NCBI RefSeq assembly: GCF_026914185.1
Contig: NC_070566.1
Span: 1 to 64,000 of the forward strand
Direction of reading: 5' to 3'
DNA from: Puccinia triticina
Taxonomy: Eukaryota > Basidiomycota > Pucciniomycetes > Pucciniales > Pucciniaceae
DNA: 64,000 bases
A program made the translations under genes and the position numbers. The notes beneath the pieces are model-generated. The model worked only from the letters and a program-made list of their open reading frames with translations. It was not told the origin of the DNA and did no database searches. Of this stretch, positions 33,437 to 45,998 are shown in pieces (within the stretch, counting starts at the first letter, position 1; each line of letters starts with the position of its first letter).

Positions 33437-34622
33437 CAATCTTCATCTTGTATCTACATCATACAACCTCGCTTTTAATTTGCTGCAATATTTTTTTTAC
33501 ATGCAGTTTGTATCACCAGTTTCTCATTTTGGTTTGAATTCAATGAAGGTGTTCACTCAAAACACGGGAACAAAATAAATGAAGAAATCTCATGTAAATA
33601 TGCTGATTTTGTTTCTTTTATTCGTCTTCAACACTTCTGTCGAGCGACTACTCCTTTTGCAAGTGACATGAGTTTTCACTTCTTTTGAGGGCCTTGGCGT
33701 CACTCCTCCGCTGAGGCCTCCGTTGAGGGGTTTGACTAGGCACAAGATCCCAACAACTTTTCTTGTGGCCAAGAGGAAGAGATGCGGCAACCATAATTTT
33801 CAATCCAAAAGCTGTAGCTAGTTTGATTGAAACTTATCCCTGAAACTTTGCCAGCAAGGTGTTTGAAGCGGGCAGATTTGTTTCCCCTTTCCCTCCGATC
33901 CACACGTATTCTGGACCCCCTCCTACTCCCTGCCACAGCATCATGTCAATTTCCTCAAGAGATTCGACAAAGCTCCGATTATCGGCGAAGGGTGTTTTCG
34001 GAATATCAGTCCTTCATGTCTGCCGTATTTAAATGGAATGTCTGCTATTCGTCGCCATGAATTCGCTGCAGTCCAACGCAAGCGTATTGGCCGCGATCCA
34101 GGCTGCCGGGCCATAACCCAGTAAACGAGTGTTTGGCCAAACGACCTACTACCTACGTCGATTGGGCTACAAGGTATTTCGGCTCTCCCATCCGTCAAGC
34201 AGATAGACACAAAAAAAACTCGTATTCTGAAACTATCAATCTACTAAGCTAGCCGAAAGATCTGAATGTGTCGAATTCGATTCATATCGGCGGAACCAAG
34301 AGGAAGGGATCGACGGCGGCCTTCTGCTCCTCGCTACTCATCAATCCGTCCGCCAAGGTCGGCTTATTTACTTCTCCACACCCTGTCGCTGTGCGGGAAA
34401 GGATTCGCATCAATGGGTGCTATGTACCTGCCAGGCTGTAGTAGTACCAGGCCCTCCAAAGAGGGACTTGTGTTAATATGGGGTCTGTGTGTGATCATGA
34501 GCTCGGAAGAGACAAGTCGGATATGAGAAAGTGGAAATATCATTGCGAGAAAAAGCATTTAAGATGAAATAACTGCTAGTTCAAGACGAATCTATGTGTT
34601 TGTATATCCTGCTGCTCAATGA
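33437..34622. other. Intergenic between convergent genes
   Basis: 3' flanks of the SYLF gene (+) and citrate synthase (-), 1.2 kb. No conserved frames. Confidence 0.5.
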
Positions 34623-36591
34623 TTAAGCTCCGACAATCTTGGCAATAGCCTGTATGTAGGAGGGAAAAGTTCCGAATTGGTTAACAAACGCATACCATCC
34701 TTCATACGTTTGAAAGAGCAACGTACCTCCATGCTGAGCGATTTGGGTCTCTCGATCGGCAGGTTGTGGACACGGTCCCAGACCAACTGACTCAAGCCAC
34801 CCATCGCACGCGAGCAACCGAAGAGAACTGTGTAGTACTCAAACTCGGTCATGCCGTAGTGGTAGAGCACGCAACCGGAGGCGGCATCAACGTTAGGGAA
34901 TGGGTTCTTCGTCTTGCCATGCTCTGTTAAGACACCGGGAGCTTGTTGGTAGAGGGCGTCGACTAGTTGGAAGACGGGGTCGGCTGCAACTTCTGGGCGT
35001 CTGTTACCAAACTCTCGGAGAGCAGCGAAACGGGGGTCCTGAGCGAGTTTCCCAAGAGCCGCGATCAGTGACTTGGTCCCTGCTGATGGATGAGTTAGAT
35101 CGGAAAGGTGCTCACGGGTTTCCTCAATACGGCATGGCCATAGCCTGGGACAACTCGGCCAGACTTCAAGACACTCCAGATGTATTCCTTAACTTTCTCA
35201 GCGCTGGGTTTGTCTCCGACGGCCTCTTTCATCTCAAGCACAAATCGCAAAGCTTCCTGGTTGGCAAGTCCGTGGAGCGGTCCGGCGAGACCAGCCAAAG
35301 CGGCCGAGTAGGACAAGAAAGGGTCCGAGAGGGCTGAGCCCACCAAATCTGTCGAAGATGAACGAAGAGCACAGATTCTTCAGTATGATAGGTCAAGTGA
35401 CCAAAGCGGTGAATAGAGAAAAAAGACGCGTGGACTTACGGGTGGTGTGGGCAGAGACATTACCACCCTCGTGATCGGTGTGGAGAGCGTTGTATAGCCG
35501 GACGAGCTCGATGAACCCTTGGGAGTCACCAAAGCCGGTCTGTTGGGCAAAGTTCCACGAGAGATCCTTGTTCTTGTTGATGGCTGGCAAGTTCTTGGCA
35601 CCGCCCTTGTACTTGGTGACGTAGATCCGAGCGGCGATAGGGTAAACCATGGCGGCAAGATCGAGCGAGTCCTCCAATGTCGACTTCCAGTAATCGGCCT
35701 TCTTAACTCCGGAGGAGTAGGCGGCAGCAAATTTAGAGTTGTGGCTAGTCGTTACACACAAGGGCAGGGCTCGGATCAGTTAGTTTTTTTTTTTTTTTTT
35801 TTTTTTTTGCGGAAGATGATTCCAACTCAAGATGCTCACTTCAATGCGGCGGTGGCCATGACGAATTGGGTCATGGGGTGAAGTGTCTTGGCTACAGGAT
35901 CAAGCTCGAGTAAGGCGGAGGCTTGGCAAAGAACGGGTGGGATGAGGAATACAGCTTACGGAATGAATCGATGAGCTGCTCGATGAATTTGGGCACCTTG
36001 GTACTTCTTTCGGCAAGGTCGGCTTGGAAAGCTTCGATCTGCTTCTCGCTGGGGACTTTGCCGGTCAACAGATACCAGAACATGCTTTCAGGTAGCATCT
36101 CGGATCCATCCTTTGCACTGGGCAGGACCTGTTGGCACTCGGCGATCGTTCTTCCCCAGAATCGGATGCCCTCCTCGGAGTCGAGGACGGAGGGATCCCA
36201 GAGCATGGCCTTGAGGCCTCTCATTCCGCCGAAGACGTGCGAGACTTGGACGTCACCGAGCTTCTTGTCGCCGTGGTTAGTCTTCAGCATCTTGGCCATC
36301 TCTAGCCGTCCTGGGATGATATCGGCGAGTTCATCGTGGATGGACTGAACGAAAAGAAGGCGAAAAACAGAATCCGCCGGATGAGGTCAGCCATCCAGAA
36401 GGCGACGCAGCCAGCAGGGGACGGAATACCTTGGTTGATACTAGACGAGCCTGGTTGGCCCTGCCCGCCAGTCGAGGCAAACGCTGCGAGGATGGATGGG
36501 GGGAGGTCAGCTGGGGGGGGGGATGACGTCAATGGGGGTGATCGATGCTTACACAGCAGTCGAGGGCTGTGCGCCTGAGGAAGGAAGCCAT
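34623..36591 (-). CDS. CIT1: Citrate synthase, mitochondrial
   Basis: Eight exons: 36591-36553, 36483-36430, 36344-35960, 35891-35840, 35744-35440, 35348-35116, 35038-34727, 34649-34623; 468 aa, the usual length. It condenses oxaloacetate and acetyl-CoA in the TCA cycle. The first 31 residues ([13 protein letters not shown], then [18 protein letters not shown]) are rich in Arg, lack acids apart from one Asp and look like a mitochondrial presequence. Hallmarks: [47 protein letters not shown] (catalytic His), [28 protein letters not shown] (catalytic His), [39 protein letters not shown]. There is no C-terminal peroxisomal tripeptide. The last exon has 27 nt. Introns are 63-95 bp; one contains a long poly-T/A tract (35781-35808). 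Confidence 0.96.
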
Positions 36592-37856
36592 CTGGGATGT
36601 GTCTGGGCTGGGCTGGGGTGTGTGTGAAATAGGACAGGGAGGTGGGGGATGGGGGATGGGGGGTGGAAGTGGGCGGAGCTGGCTCGAGATGTGTTCGCAG
36701 TGCGGGAGGCGGATGTTCAGGCCGAGTCACTAATTTCTGCACACTCGCCACCCCAACCGGCCCCACCCATCAGGTTCCAACCCCACCCACTCCACCCCAC
36801 CCGCTGTAACCCTAACACTGGCCTCCAGTCCATTCAGTCAGTAGCCGGGCTCCCCAGGGGAAATTGCCAAGGCACCAGTATCGCGGTCTACCGAGTCATT
36901 CCGATTGTATTTTTACATAAATAAGTAGTCTTATCTATACACTCCCGAGACACGTCCGACTCTATTTCTATCCCTCGAATGTTCTATCTGAATCTGACTA
37001 TGTAGCGGGCCCATCAGTCCTCAGAAGAATGGCTGGCTCAGGCACAAAATCACTCTTGATCCCAACTCTCAAATAAGATCATGCTAGCAACAGCTTCGAT
37101 GGCTCACACCCTGCATGATCCAAGAAGCTCTCTTCAATTTTTCAATCAAACTTTTGCATCAATCTTTTCTTGCAGGGAGATAAATATTTACGGCTGGATT
37201 TCAGCAATAAGGAAAGAGCACTTCAACTTTGGACAGCCCCAAGGGCCAACTACATGAATTCAAGGGATCTTATCTTGAAAATACCGCCAGCAAACTGACA
37301 AAACACAACCTGCCAGCCTCCAGGAAATCAGCTTGGTTGGAAACTTTCCTCAAGCTTGTATGTATCTTTTCCAAATCGCCCATAGCACAGTGCGCGTGGA
37401 ATGAACACACGAATTCACTCAGTTCTGAATTGGTTTCTGAACTTAAGAGTCTCCATTAATTTCATGATGATTCTGATGGGTTCTCTTGCGCATCGTAGTC
37501 TTTCCTCCATGTAGTGCCAAAGGATAATATTCTAATTTATACTAAATACTTGAAAGTACAGATTTATACATTCTTGTTCTTGTTATTGATAAGAAAGAGA
37601 GCTCGAATTCAGGTCATGTGGTTGGGGGAGATGATGCTCCTTGATGGTCGCTGTTCGGGGAGGGGTTAGGGGTTAGGGTTTGTGGACTCCTATGCCTCCG
37701 GGGGAGTGATTAGGTAATCAGTGGATCCTATGTAGCAGCTCGGCTGTCCTCTTGCCACATCCACATCTTCCAGCAAGCACCTACATACTCCCCCCAGGAC
37801 CCAAGACCTCGAGAAAGACAAACGTTAACCGATCGGGACCACTGACTTCCTTCAGG
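36592..37856. other. Bidirectional promoter region CIT1 / PHO88
   Basis: 1.3 kb between divergent genes. It contains a C-rich block (36750-36800) and a short interstitial telomere-like tract (37655-37679). No gene. Confidence 0.5.
37655..37679. repeat. Short interstitial TTAGGG-like tract
   Basis: Three imperfect G-rich telomere units (GGGGTTAGGGGTTAGGGTTT) in the promoter region of PHO88. Confidence 0.6.
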
Positions 37857-38898
37857 ATGAGTGCACAAATGTTGAACATGGCGATGTTGAGTGACTCTGT
37901 CCTGTTGCTTCCTTGGTTTCAGAAAACCCCCAGATGCTGATAGCCCGGTTTGATTACTCTGTATCCAGTCCTCTGATCGGAATGCAAGTTGCACGGAAGA
38001 TCCCGTTTAACGATCCTCAAGTGTTATTTGGAATGAGGATGGCATATGTCTCCAGTCAACTGATCTGTCTGTCGGTCTATTATTGGTTATCTCACAAGGT
38101 CCGGTTCTTTCATTCGCCATCCACATTTATCAATTTCCACAAACCCCCCAAAATTAGAGAACAGCGGCATTTGCTGAATCCTCTATAATATTGTCTAATT
38201 GGCCTCTAATCACAGATCAAGACGAAAAATGACACGACAGTCTTGAAATACGTGGAACCCGCCCCTCCTATGGTTCGTCCAACACGCCTGATTGATAATA
38301 CCTGGATCTGATTCCCATCGTCGTCGGAATTCATCCCTCCAACCGATAGAGGGCACTAACAAACAAACTGATACCATATACACCTCTTATATACCACAGA
38401 CCAACGAGCCCGGCAAACTGGTCACGACAACAAATCGAGATTACGACCTCAGCCAATCCTCATCTGGGCTTCGTAGCGTGCTCATGGGTGTCCTGATGAT
38501 GTGTTTCTTACATCTCTACATGAAATACGATGCCCCACTCTTCCTTCAATCGATCATGCCACTCAAAACAGTTTACGACAACAGTCAGTCCCTTGCCGTC
38601 TTAATCAAACACAGAGCGCATAGATCGATGATCGACTGATTCTTCTCCTGCAATTGATCAACCAGAACTTGTCCAGATCCATCTGTTCGGCCATCCAGCA
38701 ACGGGAGACTATAAGAGGCCGTTTCAAACAAGCGGATTCATGGGTACGAGGCCTCTTCATCAAGCACACCGTTTCGTTTGATCTTAGAATGAACCGCTTT
38801 TTTTTATTTTTTTGTCGACAGGTGCTGCTACAAATGCGAAGACTGATGCCAAGAGTATCAAAGAGGCTGAGCAGGCCAATGTCAAGAAAGAGCAATAG
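37857..38898 (+). CDS. PHO88: Pho88/Snd3 ER membrane protein
   Basis: Six exons: 37857-37885, 37969-38098, 38216-38272, 38400-38583, 38666-38743, 38822-38898; 184 aa (family about 185-190). The short first exon MSAQMLNMAI joins via a GTTGAG donor to PLIGMQVARKIPF, matching the family's N-terminal membrane helix. Then come FGMRMAYVSSQLICLSVYYW, TVLKYVEPAPPM, LVTTTNRDYDLSQ, LMGVLMMCFLHLYMKYDAPL, LVQIHLFGHPATGDYKRPF and a charged tail ending KEAEQANVKKEQ. Pho88 (Snd3) is an ER membrane component of the SND targeting route for proteins with internal or C-terminal membrane anchors; it was first linked to phosphate transport. Confidence 0.93.
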
Positions 38899-39561
38899 TC
38901 GTTGCCAGCCCTTCCGTATAGATCGCCTCCTCGCCCTCGCCCTCGCCCTCACCCTCCGTCTATATTCCTGTCCGTCTCACTAGCTATTCCTGAATGCAGA
39001 ACAAATATATAAAGTGAAGAGTTTCTAGGTTCAGCAACACCAATTGGACTTTCGGTTTTAGAGACTCAAAATACATCTCCCATCTAAATAAAAATATCTC
39101 ACAAACAAGGAAATCAAAACAACAGTTTTTTTTCTTTCTTCTCAGCGGTTGGGATTAGCTAAAAATTATAAGAGCAATGGAGCTGTGCAGAAACAGATGG
39201 ACCTGAGAGTGGATGTAATGATATCTAACTCAGAGGGGCTTTAACAAAGTTCATGTATTATTTATGCAAGTGGGGGATGAATGTTAATGCTTTTCGACTT
39301 GCCTTGCTTGGTGTTTTCCTCGCCATTCCTCCTGTTTTCGAGTATTTATCCATGCGCTGATCAGGATCAGACGCTCCTCCTGTGGTTGTTGATGGTCGAA
39401 AGCAGTTGGATGCTGTTGGACAGGTGTCTCGAGTATATTTTAAAGGAGGTATATCCCAGTGCACTGGTCTCAGGAGGCCCTTGAGAGAGAACCGTTCAAG
39501 TACAAGGCCTCCCCTTTCGGTTTCCCCAGCAAACCCACTGCGAGTCGACCGACCATCCATC
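38899..39561. other. Intergenic PHO88 / RNase T2
   Basis: 660 bp, AT-rich; no conserved frame. Likely terminator of PHO88 and promoter of the next gene. Confidence 0.5.
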
Positions 39562-41598
39562 ATGATCTCTCCAGCACTTATCCTCCTCATCGCATCTCAC
39601 TCCTTCCGCCCCACCCACCAGCAGCAGCAACCAGGCCAACTCATTTTCAGTGCCCCCAACAACCACATCGACAGCCAAGATACCAGCTGCCCGGCGAACC
39701 CACCAACGAGCTGCCATCTATCTTCCGGCGACGGCAAGGAACCGGTCAACTCCTGCTGTACCAACACCCCCGGCGGTCAGATCTTACTCACCCAGGTTGG
39801 TCATCTCATCTCTTCATCACCAACTCATCACTAACATGCTCACTCCTTCCTTAGTTCTGGGACTTTCATCCAGCCACTGGTCCTTCCGATAGCTGGACCA
39901 TCCATGGGTTGGCAATCCTTAGTTTCCTTTGTGTTCAAAAGTTGCAAAGCAGACAGAGTGTAACTGCTGACATATCCATTCCGCAAATAAAATGTTATCT
40001 TCCAGCCTTTGGGTAAGCACCATCTCCCAAAATTGAACCACGGGCTCAAAAAAGTGAATATAGTATGCTCTACGTGTAGCCCGATAATTGCGATGGAACG
40101 TACGAAGCATCCTGTGATCCGGGCCGACAATACCGAAACATTACTCAAATATTGGAGCATGGGGGCGGTCAGGAGGCCTTGTCGGTGATGAACAAGTACT
40201 GGAAAGATCAACACGGCAACGACGAAACTTTCTGGCAACACGAATGGTCTGTAACACTTCGCCTAGAGCACTTCCAGAGCTCTCAAAACAACTCACCTCT
40301 TCGGATCTGCTTTTGCTGGGCTCTTACTTCTAATATAGGTCTAAACACGGCACTTGCATCAGCACCCTCGAACCTCACTGCATGGGCTCATCCTACAAAC
40401 CTCGTGAGCGTCCTATTCTGATGAGCTGATATCTGTCCGCCATATACTGATCTCCACTCTGACCATACACCAGAATCTGAGGTGGTCACCTTCTTCAACC
40501 GGACGGTCGATTTGGTAGGCCAACAATTCGAAATTATCAAGCCCCTTATCAAAGAATAGATAAATGATCCCTAATTGTTTCAAAAACTGTCTTGCAGTTC
40601 AAAAGCTTACCGACTTACGAGTGGCTCAAAGCAGACAACATCGTACCCTCGGCGACGACGACGTACAATCTAGACCAGCTCCAAGAAGTTGCGAAACGAC
40701 ATACAGGCCAAGAGGCAGTGTGGAACTGTCGTGGCCACTCGTTGAATGAAGTCTGGTGGCACGTCAGTCCAACCGATTATTGATCGCAAGTTGACTCGTT
40801 CGTCGAGGTGCTAAAGCCTTGTTCGTTTTCAGTTCAACACCGTGGGCACCGTTGCCGATGGGAAGTTTGTACATGCTAGCCCAGTAGGACCGTCAGTTGT
40901 CTCTCATTTTGTGTACTAGGATTTTCAGGCACTTCGTACTGACTGCTTGTGCACTTCTTTTAGTCGATCTACCTGTCCTTATAAAGGTATCCAGTATTTA
41001 CCAAAGGTAAGCCCTTTTTTTATTGGTGAAATGTAAAAGTAAACATTAAAAATCGCTTGGATACCGTTTGTAATACTTAGGGTCACAGCGGCGGAGGAGG
41101 AGATGGCGGCCATCGGCCGAAGTACCCAGGCCACGAGCCGCACGACCCGCCGAGCTCCCGGAAACACTTCATTTACGTAGTTGACGAGCAAGGCCAACGG
41201 AACGGATGTTTAATCAGTAACGGCAACTGGTTGAGTCGGGCCACCTGTGCTTCCTTCTCGATTTCAGTTGGCCACGACGACAAGGCCCTGCTCGAGGTGC
41301 GCACTCGTAGAGGAGCCTGTGCATTCGAGGATTCGGTCTTCAAATGCGCTAAAGGACTCAAGTCGGAAGGTTTCGAGAAGGTACGTTTAATCATGATCAT
41401 CTCCCTCCTCTGCAGTTTTTTTGGGAACCTTCTTATTTATATACCTGTGTGAGGTTCTTTTAGAACGGAGACAGGCTCGTACACGAAGGTCAAGAAGTAT
41501 TCTACTCGGATAAAGTACCCGAAGGCTCGACACAAGTCCCGATTATCAAATCGAAATCGAAGAACTCGCTCCGTTTGGAAATCGCCGACGCTCATTGA
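39562..41598 (+). CDS. Ribonuclease T2 (Rny1-like), secreted or vacuolar
   Basis: Eleven exons: 39562-39795, 39855-39907, 40006-40012, 40080-40246, 40339-40403, 40474-40514, 40598-40762, 40833-40891, 40964-41006, 41081-41380, 41464-41598; 422 aa. The hydrophobic start MISPALILLIASHS is a signal peptide. Active-site block CAS I (WTIHGLWPDNCDGTY) and CAS II (FWQHEWSKHGTC) supply the two catalytic histidines; cysteines for the conserved disulfides are present (NCRGH, STCPYKG). A C-terminal domain of about 145 residues (exons 10-11) resembles the extra domain of fungal Rny1. The enzyme cleaves single-stranded RNA through 2',3'-cyclic phosphates. Odd feature: Leu-Trp of CAS I needs a 7-nt micro-exon (40006-40012), without which the motif is lost. 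Confidence 0.92.
40006..40012 (+). other. 7-nt micro-exon of the RNase T2 gene
   Basis: CCTTTGG, preceded by TTCCAG and followed by GTAAGC. Joined to ...CATGG (39907) and CCCGAT (40080) it reads His-Gly-Leu-Trp-Pro-Asp in one phase. No other splice combination that I tried in this 172-bp interval keeps the frame and restores this conserved motif. Confidence 0.8.
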
Positions 41599-42649
41599 AT
41601 TCATCTCCCAATTTCTTTCTTTCAACTTCACTATTTGTATTCTTTCTTTTCTTATCCTCTTTAACCGTCGTCCTGTCTGGATTCTCTTGTGTAGCTAGCG
41701 TAACACGATCACCATTCCTTCTCTCTTTTCTTTCACACTTTATTGTCTTGCTTCAATAACCTTACAATCTTTTTCATTCCAGCTATTGTATAAGTCTTCA
41801 TTCATCCTTCACACCCAATCGATTCTTATTCCAACCCTTTCATTGTTGTAGCGCTCGTTTTATTCTTTCTGTCTTGTGTCGTAGTTTATGGATTGACATT
41901 ATTATATCCCCATTCACATTGATACCAGTAACTTGCCATGACGTCTAGGTTGGAGTCAAAATGTGATCAAGAAACCCACTGTTAACCTGAAGTGAATGCG
42001 CGCACTTTCTACATGCATGAATCATCACCCGGGCACTTTGGGGGCAGAGATATCCAAATCTAATTGAAATCACATTGCGACATCTCTGTTGTGATGCCTT
42101 TTTGGTACATCGCTGTCCCAGGGTTGAATCTGCAATCCCCAGGTGCACCCAGTGTCGTAGCGTAGCTTGTAGAACCAAAAAAAGTTACTATTTCTATGCA
42201 CATGTTTGTTTTCATTTAATAAACTACAGCCGTGATTATATAGTACATGTGTGTTACATTTAACATATTTCTTATCCTCAACACACTACATTCAATTATC
42301 CGATAGATGCAATTATTGAATAACCCTACTAACGGGGTGATGTATGCACAAATTGACCGGAAAGCAGATAACGGAATTCCTCTAAAACTAAATGAAAAGA
42401 TGAGTGTGCCTGAATCTCTCCATAAACGTGATGAAACCAAAAAATGAAAAAGACGATGGGCAAAAAGAGAAAGTGACAAGTGCTATTGTGAAGCTCGAAA
42501 GGGGATAAATCTTGCTGATCATGAAGTAGGAGAAAGAAAGGAATTGGGCAGTCTTTCTGACTGCCATGGAAAGGTTTCAGACAAGAATGAAAAAAACTGC
42601 TGAGAGGTGGAGAAAAAAGCAATCTATTGGAGTGGAGGAAGAGAGCTGA
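41599..42649. other. Intergenic between convergent genes
   Basis: T/C-rich 3' flank of RNase T2 (41600-41900), then AT-rich sequence up to the Ppn2-like stop codon. No gene recognised. Confidence 0.5.
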
Positions 42650-44131
42650 TTAGGGTTCGCGGCAGTTGACTTGGAAGATTGTGGCGTTGTGGTTGAATAT
42701 TTGGACTGGGATAGGTTTGAGGAGGCCTTTGTGTTTTTTGGTAAGTGACGGACGAGGTTTACCGACGACGAGTGCAGAGAGCTGGCGGCCGTAGACACAA
42801 CCACTATCGAGGCCAATGGACCAAGGCTTGACGGTGAGGCCCTTGCCGGCCCAATGGCCATAGACGACGTACTGGGTGCGCTCGCACCAGGCCCGGGCGG
42901 ATGAGCCGGTCGACGAGCTCTGGTCGCAGGTCCGCATCGTCTTGTTCCAGTACTTGTACCACGGCTTGCCCTTGTTCGCGTTTTTCGTCGGCCGGCGGCC
43001 CTTCTTGAGCCCTCGCATCTCCAAAAGCGTATAGGACTCTTTGTTCTCCTTCAGCCCAAGTAAGGACATGACCTCCCGTGCTGCATCCGCCTTGGATTCG
43101 GTGGGCGGGACCCAAGGCAGCATTCCAGCATGGACAAAGTATGACCTGTTAGAATTCGAGCAGAGAGGTCAGGTTCAACTGGCTTGAGCGCCGCACCGTT
43201 GTACATTTTGGAGGTATGAAGCAAGAAAAAAAACCAGCTGACCTCAGGGGGGAGACATAGATTGTCAGACTTCGCTCCAGGAGCCAATTAAAATCGATCT
43301 TGGGCAGTCGGCGAGCAATTTCGAAGTGTTGGGTACCCCAGTCCATTCCTTTTGGGAGATTCTTCTTGAGCTCTTGAGGAGGCTCGGGGGCTTGGAGCCA
43401 ACGGTCAGATTGGAGGTTGGCTTGGTCATCAGAATCGTAAGCGAGCAGCTGGTCCGGCTCGACAAATTTCACCCGGTTGACGTTCATCCAGTTCCTCCAG
43501 ATGATGATGTATTCATCATGGTTCCCTCGTACCGCCTCGACTTTGGACTCTCTGCAGTAGCGAATTGTGTCCAAGGAGGCTTGGATGCTCGGGTGCTTGG
43601 CAGCCAGGTCGCCGACGAGAAGTAGCGTATCTGTTTGAGGGTCGTAGTTCAATTTTTTGAGGAGCTCCCTGCTCGCAGCATCGCCCATTCGTTGAGTGCA
43701 TTGACTGAGAAAAAAAATTGGACGGGAGAGAGAAGACTGACTTTAATGAATCGACCATGCCATGGATATCACCGAAAGTGATCAGCCGATGTTCTGAGTT
43801 GGGGTCCCAGTCAGACAGGATGTCCTTGTGCCAGACGAACTAGTAAGTCGAAAGGACAATAACATGGTCAGCTGGGTTTTTCAAAAAAGAAAAAGTACAT
43901 GAAGGGAGTCCACATTACCTTGTCGTAGTCATGATGGTCTGGTTTGTCTACACGATGGCGGAATAATCGGTTGAAAAAATTACTGAGCTTGGATGAGTCC
44001 AAGTGTGAGGTGTGGTTGAAGGTCAGGAGGAGCAGGCTGGTGAGTAGGAATAGGCCGATGGTCTTCAGTCTGCGACGGTCTGTTGGTTCTGGTTTGAGGT
44101 GAATAGGATGCTGCAGTTTGGTGTCTTCCAT
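42650..44131 (-). CDS. Ppn2-like metallophosphatase (vacuolar polyphosphatase)
   Basis: Four exons: 44131-43919, 43839-43742, 43704-43243, 43145-42650; 422 aa. Residues 24-38 are a single membrane segment (TIGLFLLTSLLLLTF) behind a basic stretch, giving a type II anchor. Metal-binding motifs are in order: GDIHG (D95, H97), VGDL (D136), GNHDE (N165, H166), then VHAGMLPW and VYGHWAG, followed by GLDSGCVYGR. This is the calcineurin-like phosphoesterase pattern of yeast Ppn2 (YNL217W), a vacuolar endopolyphosphatase. With PHO88 it makes two genes historically tied to phosphate within 6 kb; functional linkage is not shown. Donors are GTAATG, GTCAGT and GTCAGC. Confidence 0.88.
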
Positions 44132-44212
44132 TGTCGTCGGCTTCTCAAACTTGTGGGAGGAAGTGTGCCAATCCGGGCTGTTCTTATTGGTCAGACCCAG
44201 CAAACTCAGACG

Positions 44213-44265
44213 AAACTCAGCGGAAACTCAGCGGAAACTCAGCGGAAACTCAGCGGAAACTCCGA
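44213..44265. repeat. 11-bp tandem repeat in the Ppn2-like promoter
   Basis: About 4.5 perfect copies of GAAACTCAGCG, 82-134 bp upstream of the start codon at 44131 (minus gene). Confidence 0.85.
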
Positions 44266-45076
44266 CTGAACACACCGCCGTGCCATCAGCACCTGTGTAC
44301 CTGGACAGGACAAGATCAATCGATTGCTCATCAGCATCAATTGCCCAACCCTCCGACTCCTTCAGGCTCAGCTCCTCATTAATTTCAATTTGCACCCCCT
44401 TATCGGAGCTGGCTGCTGACAGGCTGGACAGTTTGAACATTGCATTTCTCCCACAAAAACTGCGGATTTGGTTTTTGGTTTCAAAGATGATTTCCACCAC
44501 CGGGTTCTCCTTTGTACATTCATCATGTGATTTTGGCATTGCTAGTGAAGCAGCAAAGAGAGACGAGAGACGTAAACAAATCTATAGCTTTGAAGCTTGA
44601 CACACCAATACAAACAGTGGAGGACTTCCCCTGCAATCTGGGAACCCCCGAAGATGTCCTTTTTTATTTAGACCCAAACAAGTTAGATTTTCGCAGGGAA
44701 GTATATTTGTTAAAGCTAGAGAAATCTCTACATATGCACACATTTAGTTACACAAAGTGTAGATCCGTTCTGCAAGAAGCGTCCTTTACCAGCAAGCCTT
44801 TACCTGCTTGCTGGTAATGTCTTCTTTGACAAGAAGGTCACAAATTCCCAGCAAAACTGCAACTACTGCACTAGTCTAAGAAAAGCACAGCAAAACAGGA
44901 CCCACTTTTTTACAGAAAAAAGTGTAATGTCCATGTTGCAATTCCAAGAAGTGTGAGTGTAGTGCCAAAAATTCTATGTAGTAAAAACCCCATGTAGCAC
45001 AGCTTTCTTGATCTTGCTTTTGCTACATAGTAGGGTAATGCTAGCAGTTTGGCAATTTTGGTGCTGTTTGTGTTGC
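44266..45076. other. Gene-free stretch up to the gag-only element
   Basis: No conserved frames. Marks the end of the gene island; short frames here have no supporting motif. Confidence 0.5.
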
Positions 45077-45410
45077 TGTAACAGCTGGGAGCTCTTCACT
45101 GGACTAGGGCACTGGCACACAGAGAGACAACGGTCTCGAGGTTTCTGATGCCAACGTAGGGGTCTTTATTTCATCTAGGGAGAACAGTCAGTCGGGAATG
45201 GTTCTCTCCTATATACAATTGGGGATCACTAAGGAAAGAGAAGGAAGAAAGAGGAAAGGATGGAAATCACCTAGCTCAGGGAGAACAGTCAGTCGGGAAT
45301 GGTTCTCTGCTGAGCTAGGAGGGACAGGGGTTCTGGGCTATATGGGTTTGGCGTGGTTCTTGTGAAAGGGTTTGTGAAACCCATGGCGCTCGCGGCGCGG
45401 GGGTTTTACA
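45077..45410 (-). repeat. 3' LTR of the gag-only element
   Basis: 334 bp, TGTAA...TTACA. Lacks five bases (near 45176) that the other LTR has. Confidence 0.92.
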
Positions 45411-45998
45411 GTCTCCCCCCCTATATTGAGATTGAAGGAAGTGTGAGGAACATTGCGGCGGAAGAAGGATTGAACGTTGGAGCGGCAAAGGTGCATAGAA
45501 GGGGGAATGGAGTAGTTCAGGTTGGGTGTAGAAGGGGAAGGATGAGCTCGGGTTTTGGGCCGGTCAGAGAAGCCAATGAGATTGGGACTGGCGTTGAGTG
45601 ACGGTTTACGTGTACTCTTGGTTCTTGTTGTGTGGCGTTGTCTCTTTTTTGGCGGCCAGGTTGCGATGATTGGGCAGATAAGGTCGGTCGGGAATGTGGA
45701 ATGTAAAGGGATGATTGTCACGATGAAGGGTGCATGTGGTGGAAGTGGCTGATGCGGGAAACTGGCGCGTTGGGTCGGAAGCTTAGCCGTTGGAGCTACA
45801 CAAACCGTACCTCGTAAGCACCTGCCCACATGGAACTGATGTAGAACCCGGCGGCAAGGCAGACAAGGGAGTACATACCCTATTTCCTTGGAATTGTCTT
45901 TGGAGAATTTGCCTTCTACTCCATTGAGCAGCAAGGAGTCAAAGGCTGGGTGCTCCAGAATCAAGGCCTCGCCTTCCGTGAACAGGCGGTGCTCCACA

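Noticed and set aside
35922..35959. 38-nt intron in citrate synthase
   Set aside because: The alternative acceptor at 35892 gives a normal 68-nt intron and the conserved DSFPKTLHPM block.
35095..36348. Plus-strand frames across the citrate synthase gene
   Set aside because: Antisense shadows of conserved citrate synthase exons.
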